Notes: generated from the sequence alone by a model not told the origin. Shown: positions 8,248 through 15,798, counted from the stretch's first letter. The stretch: DNA of 25,608 nucleotides from an uncultured archaeon A07HN63 (GCA_000496215.1 KI543220.1:33945-59552); one strand, 5' to 3'. A program made the numbers and translations.

Positions 8248-8970
8248 ATGGACGCCTCCGTTGTCGGTGATCTGCTGCCGCGGGACCGCCGCCGCGACCA
8301 GCCCGCGCTGGTGGTCCCGGCCAGCGACCGCGAGATGAGCTATCGGGATTTCTTCACCACCGCCTACAAGGCGGGCAACGTCCTCCGATTTCTGGGCGTC
8401 AGCGATACCGCAACGGTCGCTATCGAGCCGACAGTCGCTCCGGAGCCGATGCTCGCCGTTCTCGGCGCGGCCCAGCTCGGCGCGGCAGCGACGTTCGATC
8501 CAACGGCCGACGCCCGCGTCAGGCTCGTGCCGGTCGAACAGGAGGCCGAGTACACCCCGCCGTCGGGCGCGAAACTCGCCGTCTACGGCGGGCCGCCGGA
8601 GTCGCCGGCGACGGTCCACTGGGAAGAGCAGGTCTGGAGTGAGAACCCCGGCTTTCCGGAGACCGCGGTCGATCCCACTGCGACCGCCCTGCGCGGCGAC
8701 AGCGAGGACTACAGCCACCGCGACCTCCTCGCCGCGGCCGACGAGGTTGTCGACGCGCTCACTCTCGATAGCGACGTGCGATTGGCGATTCGGACGCCGC
8801 TGGCACAGCCGGTGACGGTCGTCGGCCTGCTTGCCGCGCTGGCCGCCGAGGCGACAGCCGTGCTCGTTGGCAACGCGGATCAAGCAGTCGAGGGTGACGC
8901 CGCAGTCGTTGCTGGCGGGGCGACAGTGCCGGAGTCGGCGGTCGTCTCCGCGGGCGAGTTGTCGCTGTAG
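8248..8970 (+). CDS. Short acyl-CoA synthetase-like (ANL N-terminal-like) protein
   Basis: A 240-residue protein resembling the N-terminal part of AMP-forming acyl-CoA synthetases. It has a MSYRDFFTTAYKAGNVLRFL segment like the early adenylation-domain motif, then a Rossmann-like TVAIEPTVAPEPMLAVLGAAQLGA stretch, and a later ALRGDSEDYSHRDLLAAADEV that repeats the same motif style. The full enzymes exceed 500 residues. The AMP-binding signature (T[SG]-S/T-G-T-T-G-x-P-K) and the C-terminal lid domain are absent, so it is unlikely to adenylate a substrate alone. I recall similar short proteins as conserved in haloarchaea, so it is probably a natural family and not a recent truncation. It starts 77 bp after dnaJ; a weak CTTTTGGG about 29 nt before the ATG could be its own TATA box. 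Confidence 0.6.
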   Translation: MDASVVGDLLPRDRRRDQPALVVPASDREMSYRDFFTTAYKAGNVLRFLGVSDTATVAIEPTVAPEPMLAVLGAAQLGAAATFDPTADARVRLVPVEQEAEYTPPSGAKLAVYGGPPESPATVHWEEQVWSENPGFPETAVDPTATALRGDSEDYSHRDLLAAADEVVDALTLDSDVRLAIRTPLAQPVTVVGLLAALAAEATAVLVGNADQAVEGDAAVVAGGATVPESAVVSAGELSL

Positions 8971-9022
8971 GACGGTCGGGAACGACAGTTTCTTAGCGAC
9001 GTTCGGCCCTATGTGGAGATGC

Positions 9023-9107
9023 GCGTGGGTAGCCAAGCTAGGCCAACGGCGCAGCGCTTAGGACGCTGTCTCGTAGGAGTCCGCCAGTTCGAATCTGGTC
9101 CCACGCA
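9023..9107 (+). tRNA. tRNA-Leu, anticodon UAG
   Basis: An 85-nt class II tRNA folds cleanly. The acceptor stem pairs GCGTGGG (9023-9029) with CCCACGC (9100-9106), with discriminator A at 9107. The D arm closes with GCC/GGC. The anticodon stem CAGCG/CGCTG encloses CTTAGGA, giving anticodon TAG, which reads CUA/CUN leucine codons. A long variable arm (TCTCGTAGGAGT region) is typical of tRNA-Leu. The T arm is GCCAG-TTCGAAT-CTGGT. CCA is not encoded. No intron is visible. The next reading frame begins only 8 nt downstream. Confidence 0.96.
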
Positions 9108-9115
9108 CTCTTCCT

Positions 9116-9829
9116 ATGACCAGACAGGATGATCTCGATAGCGTATATTCACTGCTCGATGATTTAGAAGCTACAGTCGGCGGAAAACGGAAACTTGGGG
9201 ACTGTGACGGTCGAATGAACTGGCCTAATCGTGGGATCTACTTCTTTTTTGATCCGGAGGAAACCCGTTCCGAACCTGACCAGCTACGATTGACACGCAT
9301 CGGCACCCACGCTGTCTCCGAAGGAAGTAGCACGTCGCTTTGGAACCGGCTGCGAACCCATCGAGGCCCACAGCGTGGCACATACGAGGACGGAGGCAAC
9401 CACCGAGGATCCGTGTTCAGGAAGCGGATTGGAGAGGCAATCATTGAGAAAGACAATTTAGAAAAAGAGTATTCCGAATGGGGTGTCGGATCAAGTGCTG
9501 GCCGAGAGTTACGAATGGAGGAACTGGATATGGAGCGACGAGTAAGCGAATACATCCGCGACCTACCGTTTCTCTGGGTTGATGTAGATGATGAGCCAAG
9601 CCCTGAAAGCGACCGCGCCTATATCGAGCGAAACATGATTGCCCTTGTGAGCAACATCGATACAGAATCTATCGACCCGCGACGAGAAGATTGGTTGGGC
9701 CACCACAGTCCAGTCATGGAGATCAAACAGTCAGGGCTGTGGAACATCAACCATTTGACTGAAGACTATCAGCCCGAGTTCTTGGAGACATTTGAGGGGT
9801 ACATCGACAGAATGCCGGGATTCGCTTAG
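9116..9829 (+). CDS. GIY-YIG-like nuclease family protein
   Basis: A 237-residue protein whose N-terminal half matches the GIY-YIG pattern. RGIYFFF places GIY at 40-42, TRIGTH at 60-65 replaces YIG, SLWNRLRTHRG supplies the conserved arginine/histidine region, and GGNHRGSVFRKRIGEAI follows. Later blocks (YIRDLPFLWVDVDDEPSPES, YIERNMIALVSN, GLWNINHL) match an uncharacterised protein family I recall from many bacteria and some archaea. Nuclease activity is therefore plausible but unproven. Base composition is lower in GC than neighbours (AAAGACAATTTAGAAAAAGA-type runs) and the ATG lies 8 nt after tRNA-Leu, both signs of horizontal gain at a tRNA gene. No integrase is nearby. It lacks an obvious promoter of its own unless transcription reads through the tRNA. 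Confidence 0.65.
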   Translation: MTRQDDLDSVYSLLDDLEATVGGKRKLGDCDGRMNWPNRGIYFFFDPEETRSEPDQLRLTRIGTHAVSEGSSTSLWNRLRTHRGPQRGTYEDGGNHRGSVFRKRIGEAIIEKDNLEKEYSEWGVGSSAGRELRMEELDMERRVSEYIRDLPFLWVDVDDEPSPESDRAYIERNMIALVSNIDTESIDPRREDWLGHHSPVMEIKQSGLWNINHLTEDYQPEFLETFEGYIDRMPGFA

Positions 9830-9870
9830 ATGTGGTCGTTGTACCAAGCCAGCGTTTCCCCGTACCGAAG

Positions 9871-10163
9871 TCAATCAGTTGGTGTTTCGGTCTGCACAGG
9901 TGTATTCTCAAGCAGAGGAAGTAGCTTGTCGTAGTAGTCACGCCCAGCGTGGAATACCAGTATGTTATCTGAGGTGAGTAGTTCTGCCTGCCGCAGTTGG
10001 CTGAAAACGGTTTGCGACCACTCGCGTTTCCTGTCAACGGAAGCCTCGCTCAGCGTTTGGTCATACGGTTCGATAGGTGAGTCGTCGGGATCAAGCAGGT
10101 GATATTTCGCCGAAATAATTGTGCGCGAGGGATCGGTTGTCTCCCCAATACACCTACTGTCAG
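9871..10163 (-). pseudogene. 5'-truncated remnant of a DUF6884-like gene
   Basis: Too broken to be an obvious ORF, but the minus strand reads TIISAKYHLLDPDDSPIEPY, then DQTLSEASVDRKREWSQTVF, then NILVFHAGRDYYDKLLPLLE, ending NTPVQTETPTD at the stop complementary to 9871-9873. The order S-A-K-[YH]-x-L-L-D-P-D, then E-P-Y-D-x-T-L, then an [AF]-x-A-G-x-x-Y-x-x-x-L-x-P-x-L strand-helix is that of the domain called DUF6884. Upstream the frame stays open only into sequence belonging to another gene remnant, and contains no ATG, GTG or TTG start before the preceding stop. The N-terminal third, which should hold a cysteine motif, is missing. I therefore call it a truncated pseudogene. Its function in intact form is unknown to me. 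Confidence 0.6.
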
Positions 10164-10172
10164 TAAGAAGTC

Positions 10173-10283
10173 CTAATCCTCCTCCTGCACACTCGGATGC
10201 TGCTGTGACCCGTCGGGATGTCGCTCGGCAAAGAATTTCTGCATGACCGCCACCGACTCCACATTGCGCTCCTCACGTTCACT
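10173..10283 (-). pseudogene. Remnant: second copy of a flavoprotein C-terminus
   Basis: On the minus strand 36 codons read SEREERNVESVAVMQKFFAE and then RHPDGSQQHPSVQEED followed by TAG. This lines up without gaps to the last residues of the flavoprotein encoded at 11755-12495 (AEREEREAEALDVLQERFAE, PHPAEPNQHPSVREEE). DNA identity is also visible, including a shared CACACTCGGATGCTG. The frame is closed by a TGA two codons upstream, and no FAD-binding part is found. So this is a 3' fragment of a paralogous gene, joined directly to the broken DUF6884-like remnant, in the same orientation as the intact gene 1.6 kb away. Confidence 0.65.
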
Positions 10284-10661
10284 GGGTCAAATACAATCTC
10301 ACCAGCGATGACAGTGGCAACACCGTGCAGTTGACAGCGTAGCCCAGTATCGTGTTAGCCGGCCATAACTATAATGAACATTTATTAACTTTCAGCCCGT
10401 GTTATTGTCTACGCGGCGCGCTGTATCGCAACTAACTCCAGAAGACGATAGCACGCTCACGGCTACCACCAGCCAGCGCGGCTGGTGACCAGCGATAGCA
10501 ACGGCTGTGAAACCGACGCAACGAGAAACCGCCCAACCCGATAATCCCGTCTCGGTTCCGACGACACCGTCGACAAACAACCGCAACCCACGGCGACACC
10601 ACACCACAGTCGGCTCCCGAACCAGAGGCCGCCGTGGAATACACCAACCCAGCACAGACAC
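10284..10661. other. Gene-free stretch with one perfect hairpin
   Basis: 378 bp without a convincing gene. It holds an AT-rich spot (TGAACATTTATTAACTTTC around 10375-10391) and a perfect 8-bp hairpin, CACCAGCC-AGCGC-GGCTGGTG (10467-10487). If transcription of the CBS gene starts at the AT-rich spot, its mRNA would have a leader of about 260 nt containing this hairpin, which is unusual in an organism where most leaders are short or absent. A minus-strand frame across 10463-10927 looks like a shadow of the CBS gene. Confidence 0.4.
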
Positions 10662-11192
10662 ATGCCCCGTCTTGACACCCAGATCACCGAAATCATGAGC
10701 AGTCCAGTCCGAACAACCGACAGCCAGACCCCTGTAGCCACGGTTGCCGAGACACTGCTCACGGCGGATATCGGGTCTATTGTCATCGACAACCCCGACG
10801 GAATTGTGACGAAAACGGATCTTATCACGGCCATCCGTGACGACGGCATCGACGCCCCCGTCGCAACGGTGATGACCGAGTCGGTGGTGACAGTGTCACC
10901 GGATGCCGATGTCCAGACAGCGGTCAACCGAATGCAAGAGCATCAGATCAAGCATCTCGTCGTCGAACGAGACGAAACGCCGGTTGGCGTCGTGACAACG
11001 TCCGATCTCGCCGCGCAGTTGGCGACCGTCCCCGATTCGATCATCAACATGTTCGCCACGTCGAGTACTCCAAACCAGATCAACAGATACGAATGCACCC
11101 GCTGTGGCCGGCGTGTGACGGCGGACACACAGCCAAAGGAGTGTGGTGAGTGTGGCGCGCCGACCCGTAACCTCAGCGTTGCGCGTGACTGA
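10662..11192 (+). CDS. CBS-pair protein with C-terminal zinc ribbon
   Basis: A 176-residue cytoplasmic protein. Two CBS motifs fill residues about 8-125: the first begins EIMSSPVRTTDSQTPVATVA, the second VMTESVVTVSPDADVQTAVN and ends GVVTTSDLAAQL. CBS pairs usually bind adenine nucleotides and act as energy or ionic sensors. The tail has a zinc ribbon, YECTRCGRRV ... KECGECGAPT (two C-x2-C knuckles), which could mediate protein or nucleic-acid contacts. No catalytic domain is attached, so it probably regulates a partner not identifiable here. It lies alone on the plus strand between the remnant region and a small membrane-protein gene. Confidence 0.88.
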   Translation: MPRLDTQITEIMSSPVRTTDSQTPVATVAETLLTADIGSIVIDNPDGIVTKTDLITAIRDDGIDAPVATVMTESVVTVSPDADVQTAVNRMQEHQIKHLVVERDETPVGVVTTSDLAAQLATVPDSIINMFATSSTPNQINRYECTRCGRRVTADTQPKECGECGAPTRNLSVARD

Positions 11193-11301
11193 GCACTGAG
11201 TGCCGTGCCGTTCGTTCAGCCATCCACCTAAGAACGTAAGCAGTGCTGCTCGCTATGAAAAACTGGACAGAAATAATACATGGGGACGACGACACACAGC
11301 T

Positions 11302-11673
11302 ATGTCCCCGAATCGGTCGCTCGCGCTCGCGGTGGCGACAGGTCTCGCAATTGGTGGTATTGTCTACCAGTTCCTGCTGACAGACTGGTTTTTCGTGCAG
11401 GGTGTCACCACGACGTACGTGGGCCTCACATATTTCTATCTCGCCTTCGACGTGCCGCTCCTTGGCGGTCAACATCTGCAGTACACCGACCGCCGCGACA
11501 GGTTTGGCTACGCTATCGGCCTCTTCGGACTGAGTACCGGCTCGCTCGCGCTCACCCACTACGCGCAGTTCAGTCAGTCGGAGACGTTTGGCGTCCTCGT
11601 ATGGACAGCAGGCGTGATCGCGTTTCTGCTGTTCGCCTCGATTGCGAAGGACCAACAGCCGAGAGCGGTATAG
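11302..11673 (+). CDS. Small integral membrane protein
   Basis: A 123-residue protein of four predicted membrane segments: LALAVATGLAIGGIVYQFLL, a segment around TTTYVGLTYFYLAFDV, FGYAIGLFGLSTGSLAL and FGVLVWTAGVIAFLLFAS. I do not recognise the family. The frame is open further upstream, but I start it at the ATG at 11302 (MSPNRSLALAV). This places the first membrane helix at the N-terminus, and an AAATAATA box lies about 25-30 nt before it, fitting a leaderless transcript. The upstream extension (rich in Arg and His) does not look like protein. It is convergent with the flavoprotein gene, with 81 bp between stop codons. Confidence 0.7.
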   Translation: MSPNRSLALAVATGLAIGGIVYQFLLTDWFFVQGVTTTYVGLTYFYLAFDVPLLGGQHLQYTDRRDRFGYAIGLFGLSTGSLALTHYAQFSQSETFGVLVWTAGVIAFLLFASIAKDQQPRAV

Positions 11674-11754
11674 TCGCCGCCGAGTGACTCAGCAGACTAA
11701 CCAGCGTCCAACCGTTGGGTACCCGATGCAACCCTACTGAGTGCCTCGGTGGTA

Positions 11755-12495
11755 TCACTCCTCCTCGCGCACACTCGGATGCTGATTCGGCTCTGCCGGA
11801 TGCGGCTCGGCGAATCGCTCCTGAAGCACGTCCAGTGCTTCCGCCTCGCGTTCCTCGCGTTCCGCGTCATCGATTTCCTCACAGCCCGGCGGGCACTCAC
11901 GACCGCGGCCGGTGAAGTAACCCTCCGGCGTCACCCAGTCGTGATAGAACTCCTCGTCGGAATCCTCGATCAGCGTCACGCCGACGGTCGCGCCATGACC
12001 GGCGACGATAATCGCCTGATGCGGCTGAGCGGCCAGTCGCCCCGCGGCGTAGAGACCGGCTGCGCCGGTCCGACCGCGGTCGTCGGTGTCGACAAACTCT
12101 TTGCCACGGTCGAGAAGTTCGACGCCATCGATATCGCGCAGGAAATCGACCGTGTTCTTCGTCGCGGCGACGACGTTGCTCGCGGTGAGCGTCCGGCCGT
12201 CTTCGGTGTCGGCGACGAATCCGTCGTCTGACCGTTGGAGGTCGACAACGCGACCCTCACGGCGGTCACAGCCGGCGCGGTCGGCCTGCTCGCCCATGAG
12301 TTCTAGAAGGCGGTGACTGTTGACGCCGGCGGGAAAGCCGGGATAGTTCTCAAGATTGGCGTTCCGCCGGAGAATCGGATCACCGTCGTTGACGAGCAGG
12401 GTGTCGAGTCCGGCGCGGGCGGTGAAAATCCCGGCCGACAGACCCGCGGGACCGCCACCGACGATCAGTACGTCGCAGTTGGTCTCGGTCGTCAT
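11755..12495 (-). CDS. Thioredoxin reductase-like FAD protein lacking the NAD(P)H domain
   Basis: A 246-residue flavoprotein. The N-terminus has the dinucleotide-binding motif GGGPAG at 13-18 (DVLIVGGGPAGLSAG) and a LENYPGFPAGV segment typical of thioredoxin reductases. The C-terminal FAD contact is GLYAAGRLAAQPHQAIIVAG. Between them the roughly 120-residue NAD(P)H-binding domain and the redox C-x2-C of true thioredoxin reductase (about 310 residues) are missing, and no frameshift is evident. It therefore cannot work as a normal thioredoxin reductase; similar short proteins are annotated in haloarchaea as FAD-dependent oxidoreductases. A C-x3-C pair (CPPGC) sits in the hydrophilic acidic tail. 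A fragment of a paralogue lies at 10173-10283. The MFS gene lies 28 bp upstream on the same strand, so they may be co-transcribed. Confidence 0.82.
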   Translation of the reverse strand: MTTETNCDVLIVGGGPAGLSAGIFTARAGLDTLLVNDGDPILRRNANLENYPGFPAGVNSHRLLELMGEQADRAGCDRREGRVVDLQRSDDGFVADTEDGRTLTASNVVAATKNTVDFLRDIDGVELLDRGKEFVDTDDRGRTGAAGLYAAGRLAAQPHQAIIVAGHGATVGVTLIEDSDEEFYHDWVTPEGYFTGRGRECPPGCEEIDDAEREEREAEALDVLQERFAEPHPAEPNQHPSVREEE

Positions 12496-12523
12496 GTTGC
12501 CACTATGTTTGTGGAGTGTCGGG

Positions 12524-13846
12524 TTATACTCCTCGCTCCGCGGTATCGGGGTCCGCCCGCAGGAGCAGCGACACCGCCAGCACCAGCGCGATCAACTCGA
12601 ACGCTGCCAGCATGGCGAACAGCGTCGTCCGCGAGCCGTAGGTGAGCGCGGCGCCCGCGACTGACGCACCGAGCGCGCCGATGCCGAAGATCGCGAGGTA
12701 GGTAAACCCGAAGGAGAGGCCGCGATACTCGGGCGGGGAGTACGTCGCAATCGTCGCCTGACTCAGCGGCTGAAGACCGAACAGCGCAAAGCCCAGCGCG
12801 GCACTCACCGCCAGCAGCGTCGGCAGCGATCCCGAGGCGGGAACGAACAGGAGTGCGATCACGACAAGAGCGGCGAGCATGCCTGCCAGGCCGCGTTCCG
12901 GCGCGATGGCGTCGGTGAGTTTACCACCGACATACTGCCCGGCGACACCGACCGCCAGCAGGCCCGCGAAGAGATACCGCGAGAGGTCGAACTCGCTGGC
13001 CGCCGGGCTGTCAGCGATGGGGCCAATGGCCGCCGCGGGATTAACCGCCAGCAGCGGATCGAGAAAGTCGCTCAACAGCCTGGGCAGGAAGGTCAGCATC
13101 CCCCGGTAGTACAGACCATTGAACAGCACGAGCACGAACACGGTGAGAAAGCCCGCGGTGAACAGCCCACGGGAGGCGGTGACGAACTCCGCCAGCGAAT
13201 CGACATCGGGTGCGGTGGCGTCGCCGGTGTCGCCATCGTCGCCATCCTCGCTGCCGTCTTCGCTTCCGGTTTGAGCGTCGCCGTCGACCGCCGCGGTTTC
13301 GTCGAACTCGATAAACAGGCCCAGACCGCCGGCGACGAACGCGGGGAGCGCGAGCAAGACCACCGCAGTCTCCCACTCGACGACGACCAGCAGCAACGCG
13401 GTGAGGAACGGCCCGCCAGCGATACCGACGTTGGCGGCCATTCCGTGGTAGGCGAAGGCCGCGCCGCGCTGGTTGGTGCCCTTGCTGATGAGTGTCAGCC
13501 CTGCCGGGTGGTAGACGCTGGCAGCCAGACCCCAGACAGCAAGCGCGAGGGCGATACCCGCGACGCCGGGCAGCAGTCCCAACAGCACGAACGCCGAGCC
13601 CATGCCGAACAGACAGCCGACGATGAGGCGGCGAGAGCCGAAGCGGTCCACCAGCACACCGCCCGGCAGCGCGCCGACACCGAACAGGCCGTAGCCGACG
13701 GCGACGACGGTGCCGAGCGTCGCCGAGGTAACCGAGTACTCGACCAGCCAGACGGTCAGCAGGATCGGAACCGCCAGCTCGTAGGTGTGGACCATCGCGT
13801 GACCGGCCATGGTGAACCCCGTGATCGCGCGATCATTGGCGTTCAT
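12524..13846 (-). CDS. Major facilitator superfamily transporter
   Basis: A 440-residue polytopic membrane protein with about 12 hydrophobic helices in two halves separated by an acidic cytoplasmic loop (DGDAQTGSEDGSEDGDDGDT), typical of haloarchaeal MFS carriers. The motif A-like loop between helices 2 and 3 reads GVLVDRFGSRRLIVG. The substrate cannot be told from sequence; fosmidomycin-resistance and oxalate/formate-type carriers look broadly similar. I start it at MNANDRAITGF (13846), because the 37 codons upstream are hydrophilic and unlike a transporter N-terminus. It may share a transcript with the FAD protein 28 bp downstream. Confidence 0.88.
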   Translation of the reverse strand: MNANDRAITGFTMAGHAMVHTYELAVPILLTVWLVEYSVTSATLGTVVAVGYGLFGVGALPGGVLVDRFGSRRLIVGCLFGMGSAFVLLGLLPGVAGIALALAVWGLAASVYHPAGLTLISKGTNQRGAAFAYHGMAANVGIAGGPFLTALLLVVVEWETAVVLLALPAFVAGGLGLFIEFDETAAVDGDAQTGSEDGSEDGDDGDTGDATAPDVDSLAEFVTASRGLFTAGFLTVFVLVLFNGLYYRGMLTFLPRLLSDFLDPLLAVNPAAAIGPIADSPAASEFDLSRYLFAGLLAVGVAGQYVGGKLTDAIAPERGLAGMLAALVVIALLFVPASGSLPTLLAVSAALGFALFGLQPLSQATIATYSPPEYRGLSFGFTYLAIFGIGALGASVAGAALTYGSRTTLFAMLAAFELIALVLAVSLLLRADPDTAERGV

Positions 13847-14199
13847 CGGCCACCACCGCTCCGGGTCGCTCCGGCTGGGTGTGGAGACACAGTATAGAGT
13901 AGGGGTTCCCCGTTCAATGCGTTTTTCATTCGAATCCGTCAGCGCATACGGGATCAAGATTTGGGATCAAAAGAAGATATGGGGTCTCACATTCGATCCA
14001 TGTGCCGATACAGCCAGCAGTCCGCGACGACGACATCCACAGGGATGGTAATGGAGAGCAGGTATCGCCTGCGACTGGTGACAGATCCAAGCCAGCAGTC
14101 CGGCCAGCTACTTCAGTACCGAGTGGATACCGGGTCTGTCTGCCGGGCGTCTGACATTTCCAGCACTTCTTTACTTGTTCAGACAACATATATACAGTA
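13847..14199. other. Divergent spacer between MFS and dacZ genes
   Basis: 353 bp without a supported gene. It has a short direct repeat, GGGATCAAGATTTGGGATCA (about 13951-13970), and a TATATATAC run (14187-14195) immediately before the dacZ start. The run is too close to the ATG for a normal promoter. TTCTTTACTTG (about 14166-14176) is better spaced, roughly 30 nt before the ATG. No RNA fold stands out. Confidence 0.35.
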
Positions 14200-15798
14200 A
14201 TGGACTCTGTCGACGACATCCTTTCGGACATCGTGGCCGATGTCGACGCTGTATTCCTCTTCTCGCCGAATAGCTCCTTCTACGAGCGGTTCGAGGGCGA
14301 CGAGACCACAGTGGTGGTCGCGCCGGAGAATACGGTGGATGCGGCGACGTTTGTCGAACTCCCGATCGAGTTTACGAATATCCGCGAACGGATCAGATTC
14401 GGGATCGAGGGCGCGATGAACGACGACATCGTCGCGGCAGGCGACACGGTCGCCTGTGTGGGTTCGATTTTCAACGGCGAGACGGATACAGCGGTTCGCG
14501 TCCGGGTGAGCGAGGACCTCCGCTCGGGGCTCTACGATCTCTTTACCAACTCACGGGCCGATCCAACTGTCATTCGCAACGTCTTCGAGGTGGCGCTCGA
14601 ACTCGGCCGCAAGGGCCAGAAGGGGAGCCCGGTCGGCGCGCTGTTCGTCGTCGGCGACGCGGGGAAGGTCATGAACAAATCCCGGCCGCTGTCGTACAAC
14701 CCTTTCGAGAAATCTCACGTCCACGTCGGCGACCCGATCGTCAACGTGATGCTCAAGGAGTTCTCCCGACTCGACGGCGCCTTTGTCATCTCGGATTCGG
14801 GGAAGATCGTCTCGGCGTACCGGTATCTCGAACCGAGTGCGGAGGGGATCGATATCCCAAAGGGCCTCGGCGCGCGCCACATGGCCGGTGGATCGATCAC
14901 CCGTGATACGAACGCGACAGCCATCGTCCTCTCGGAGTCCGACGGTCTCGTCAGAGCGTTCAAGGGTGGGGAACTGATACTCGAACTGACCCAGAGGAGT
15001 ACTAACCGTATGATATCCGCGTTGCAGCTGGTGCTACCGGAGTGGCTGGCGGTCGTCGACCCCGAGATCTGGATAGCGATACTGATCGTCCTGCTGGGGC
15101 TCGGCCTCGGCTATCTCACCATCGTCGGCGGCCGGCGACTGCTCGAACGGATGGGGATCGACGACGCCGTCGAGGGAACGGCCGTCGAGCGAACGGCCGG
15201 CGAGTACGGCACCTCGACGGTCGGCCTCATCACCCGGCTGGCCGGCTACTTCGTGGTGCTTATCTCGTTGTTCGTCGCCGGGACGTTTACCGACATTCAG
15301 TTTGCGAGCCTGTTTTTGCGCGCCGCAGCGGTGTTTCTGCCCCAGCTCGCTATCGCGCTGCTCATTCTTGTGATCGGGATTGTCATCGGTGACAAGGTGG
15401 AGGTGCTGGTCGCCGAACGACTCCGTGGGATCAAGCTCCCCGAGATTAGCGTCATTCCGGCAACCGCCCGGTACAGCGTGCTGTTCGTCGCGGTACTCAT
15501 CGCTCTCGGTCAGATCGGCGTCGCCACGAACGCACTGATCGTGTTGCTCGGTGCGTACGCGCTGGCACTGATCGTCTTTACCGCGATTGCGACGCAGGAA
15601 CTGCTGGCCTCCGGCGCTGTCGGTGTCTATCTGCTACTGACAGAGCCGTATTGCATCGGCGACGAGGTGGCCGTGGCCGGCCAGCAGGGGATCGTCCAGG
15701 AGATCGACCTGTTCGTTACGCGGATCGATACCGACGGCGAGGAACACATCATCCCGAACCGGACCGTCCTCCGCGAGGGAGTCGTCCGCATACAGTAG
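14200..15798 (+). CDS. dacZ: Diadenylate cyclase (DacZ) fused in frame to an MscS-type mechanosensitive channel
   Basis: One 532-residue frame with two parts. Residues 1-268 are a DacZ/DisA_N-type cyclase, which condenses two ATP into c-di-AMP. The catalytic DGA is at 192-194 and RHMA at 226-229, within IPKGLGARHMAGGSITRDTN. Residues about 271-532 have roughly five hydrophobic helices and end in the start of an MscS beta domain (EPYCIGDEVAVAGQQGIVQE, then HIIPNRTVLREGVVRI). This is the short channel form; the large C-terminal vestibule is absent. Relatives usually have two adjacent genes. Here the joint (ELTQRSTNR-M271) contains an out-of-frame TAA at 15003-15005 and an ATG at 15010, exactly what a two-gene layout that lost one base would show. 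So it is either a true fusion of messenger synthesis and turgor channel, or a frameshift artefact. Domain calls are firm; the fusion is not. Confidence 0.85.
   Translation: MDSVDDILSDIVADVDAVFLFSPNSSFYERFEGDETTVVVAPENTVDAATFVELPIEFTNIRERIRFGIEGAMNDDIVAAGDTVACVGSIFNGETDTAVRVRVSEDLRSGLYDLFTNSRADPTVIRNVFEVALELGRKGQKGSPVGALFVVGDAGKVMNKSRPLSYNPFEKSHVHVGDPIVNVMLKEFSRLDGAFVISDSGKIVSAYRYLEPSAEGIDIPKGLGARHMAGGSITRDTNATAIVLSESDGLVRAFKGGELILELTQRSTNRMISALQLVLPEWLAVVDPEIWIAILIVLLGLGLGYLTIVGGRRLLERMGIDDAVEGTAVERTAGEYGTSTVGLITRLAGYFVVLISLFVAGTFTDIQFASLFLRAAAVFLPQLAIALLILVIGIVIGDKVEVLVAERLRGIKLPEISVIPATARYSVLFVAVLIALGQIGVATNALIVLLGAYALALIVFTAIATQELLASGAVGVYLLLTEPYCIGDEVAVAGQQGIVQEIDLFVTRIDTDGEEHIIPNRTVLREGVVRIQ

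Noticed and set aside
7025..9036. Long minus-strand frames opposite dnaJ and the next gene (334 and 389 codons)
   Set aside because: dnaJ is unmistakable on the plus strand; the opposite frames are Ala/Leu/Arg-rich shadows with no motifs.
9023..10400. Integrated element bounded by a duplicated tRNA-Leu 3' end
   Set aside because: I looked for a second copy of the tRNA 3' end (GTTCGAATCTGG) downstream and found none, and no integrase is present.
10392..10927. Minus-strand frames over the CBS gene leader
   Set aside because: Low-complexity Val/Ser/Trp-rich translations overlapping a confident plus-strand gene.
11200..11301. N-terminal extension of the small membrane protein
   Set aside because: The 34 extra residues are basic and unlike a haloarchaeal protein; the later ATG at 11302 fits the promoter and the first membrane helix.
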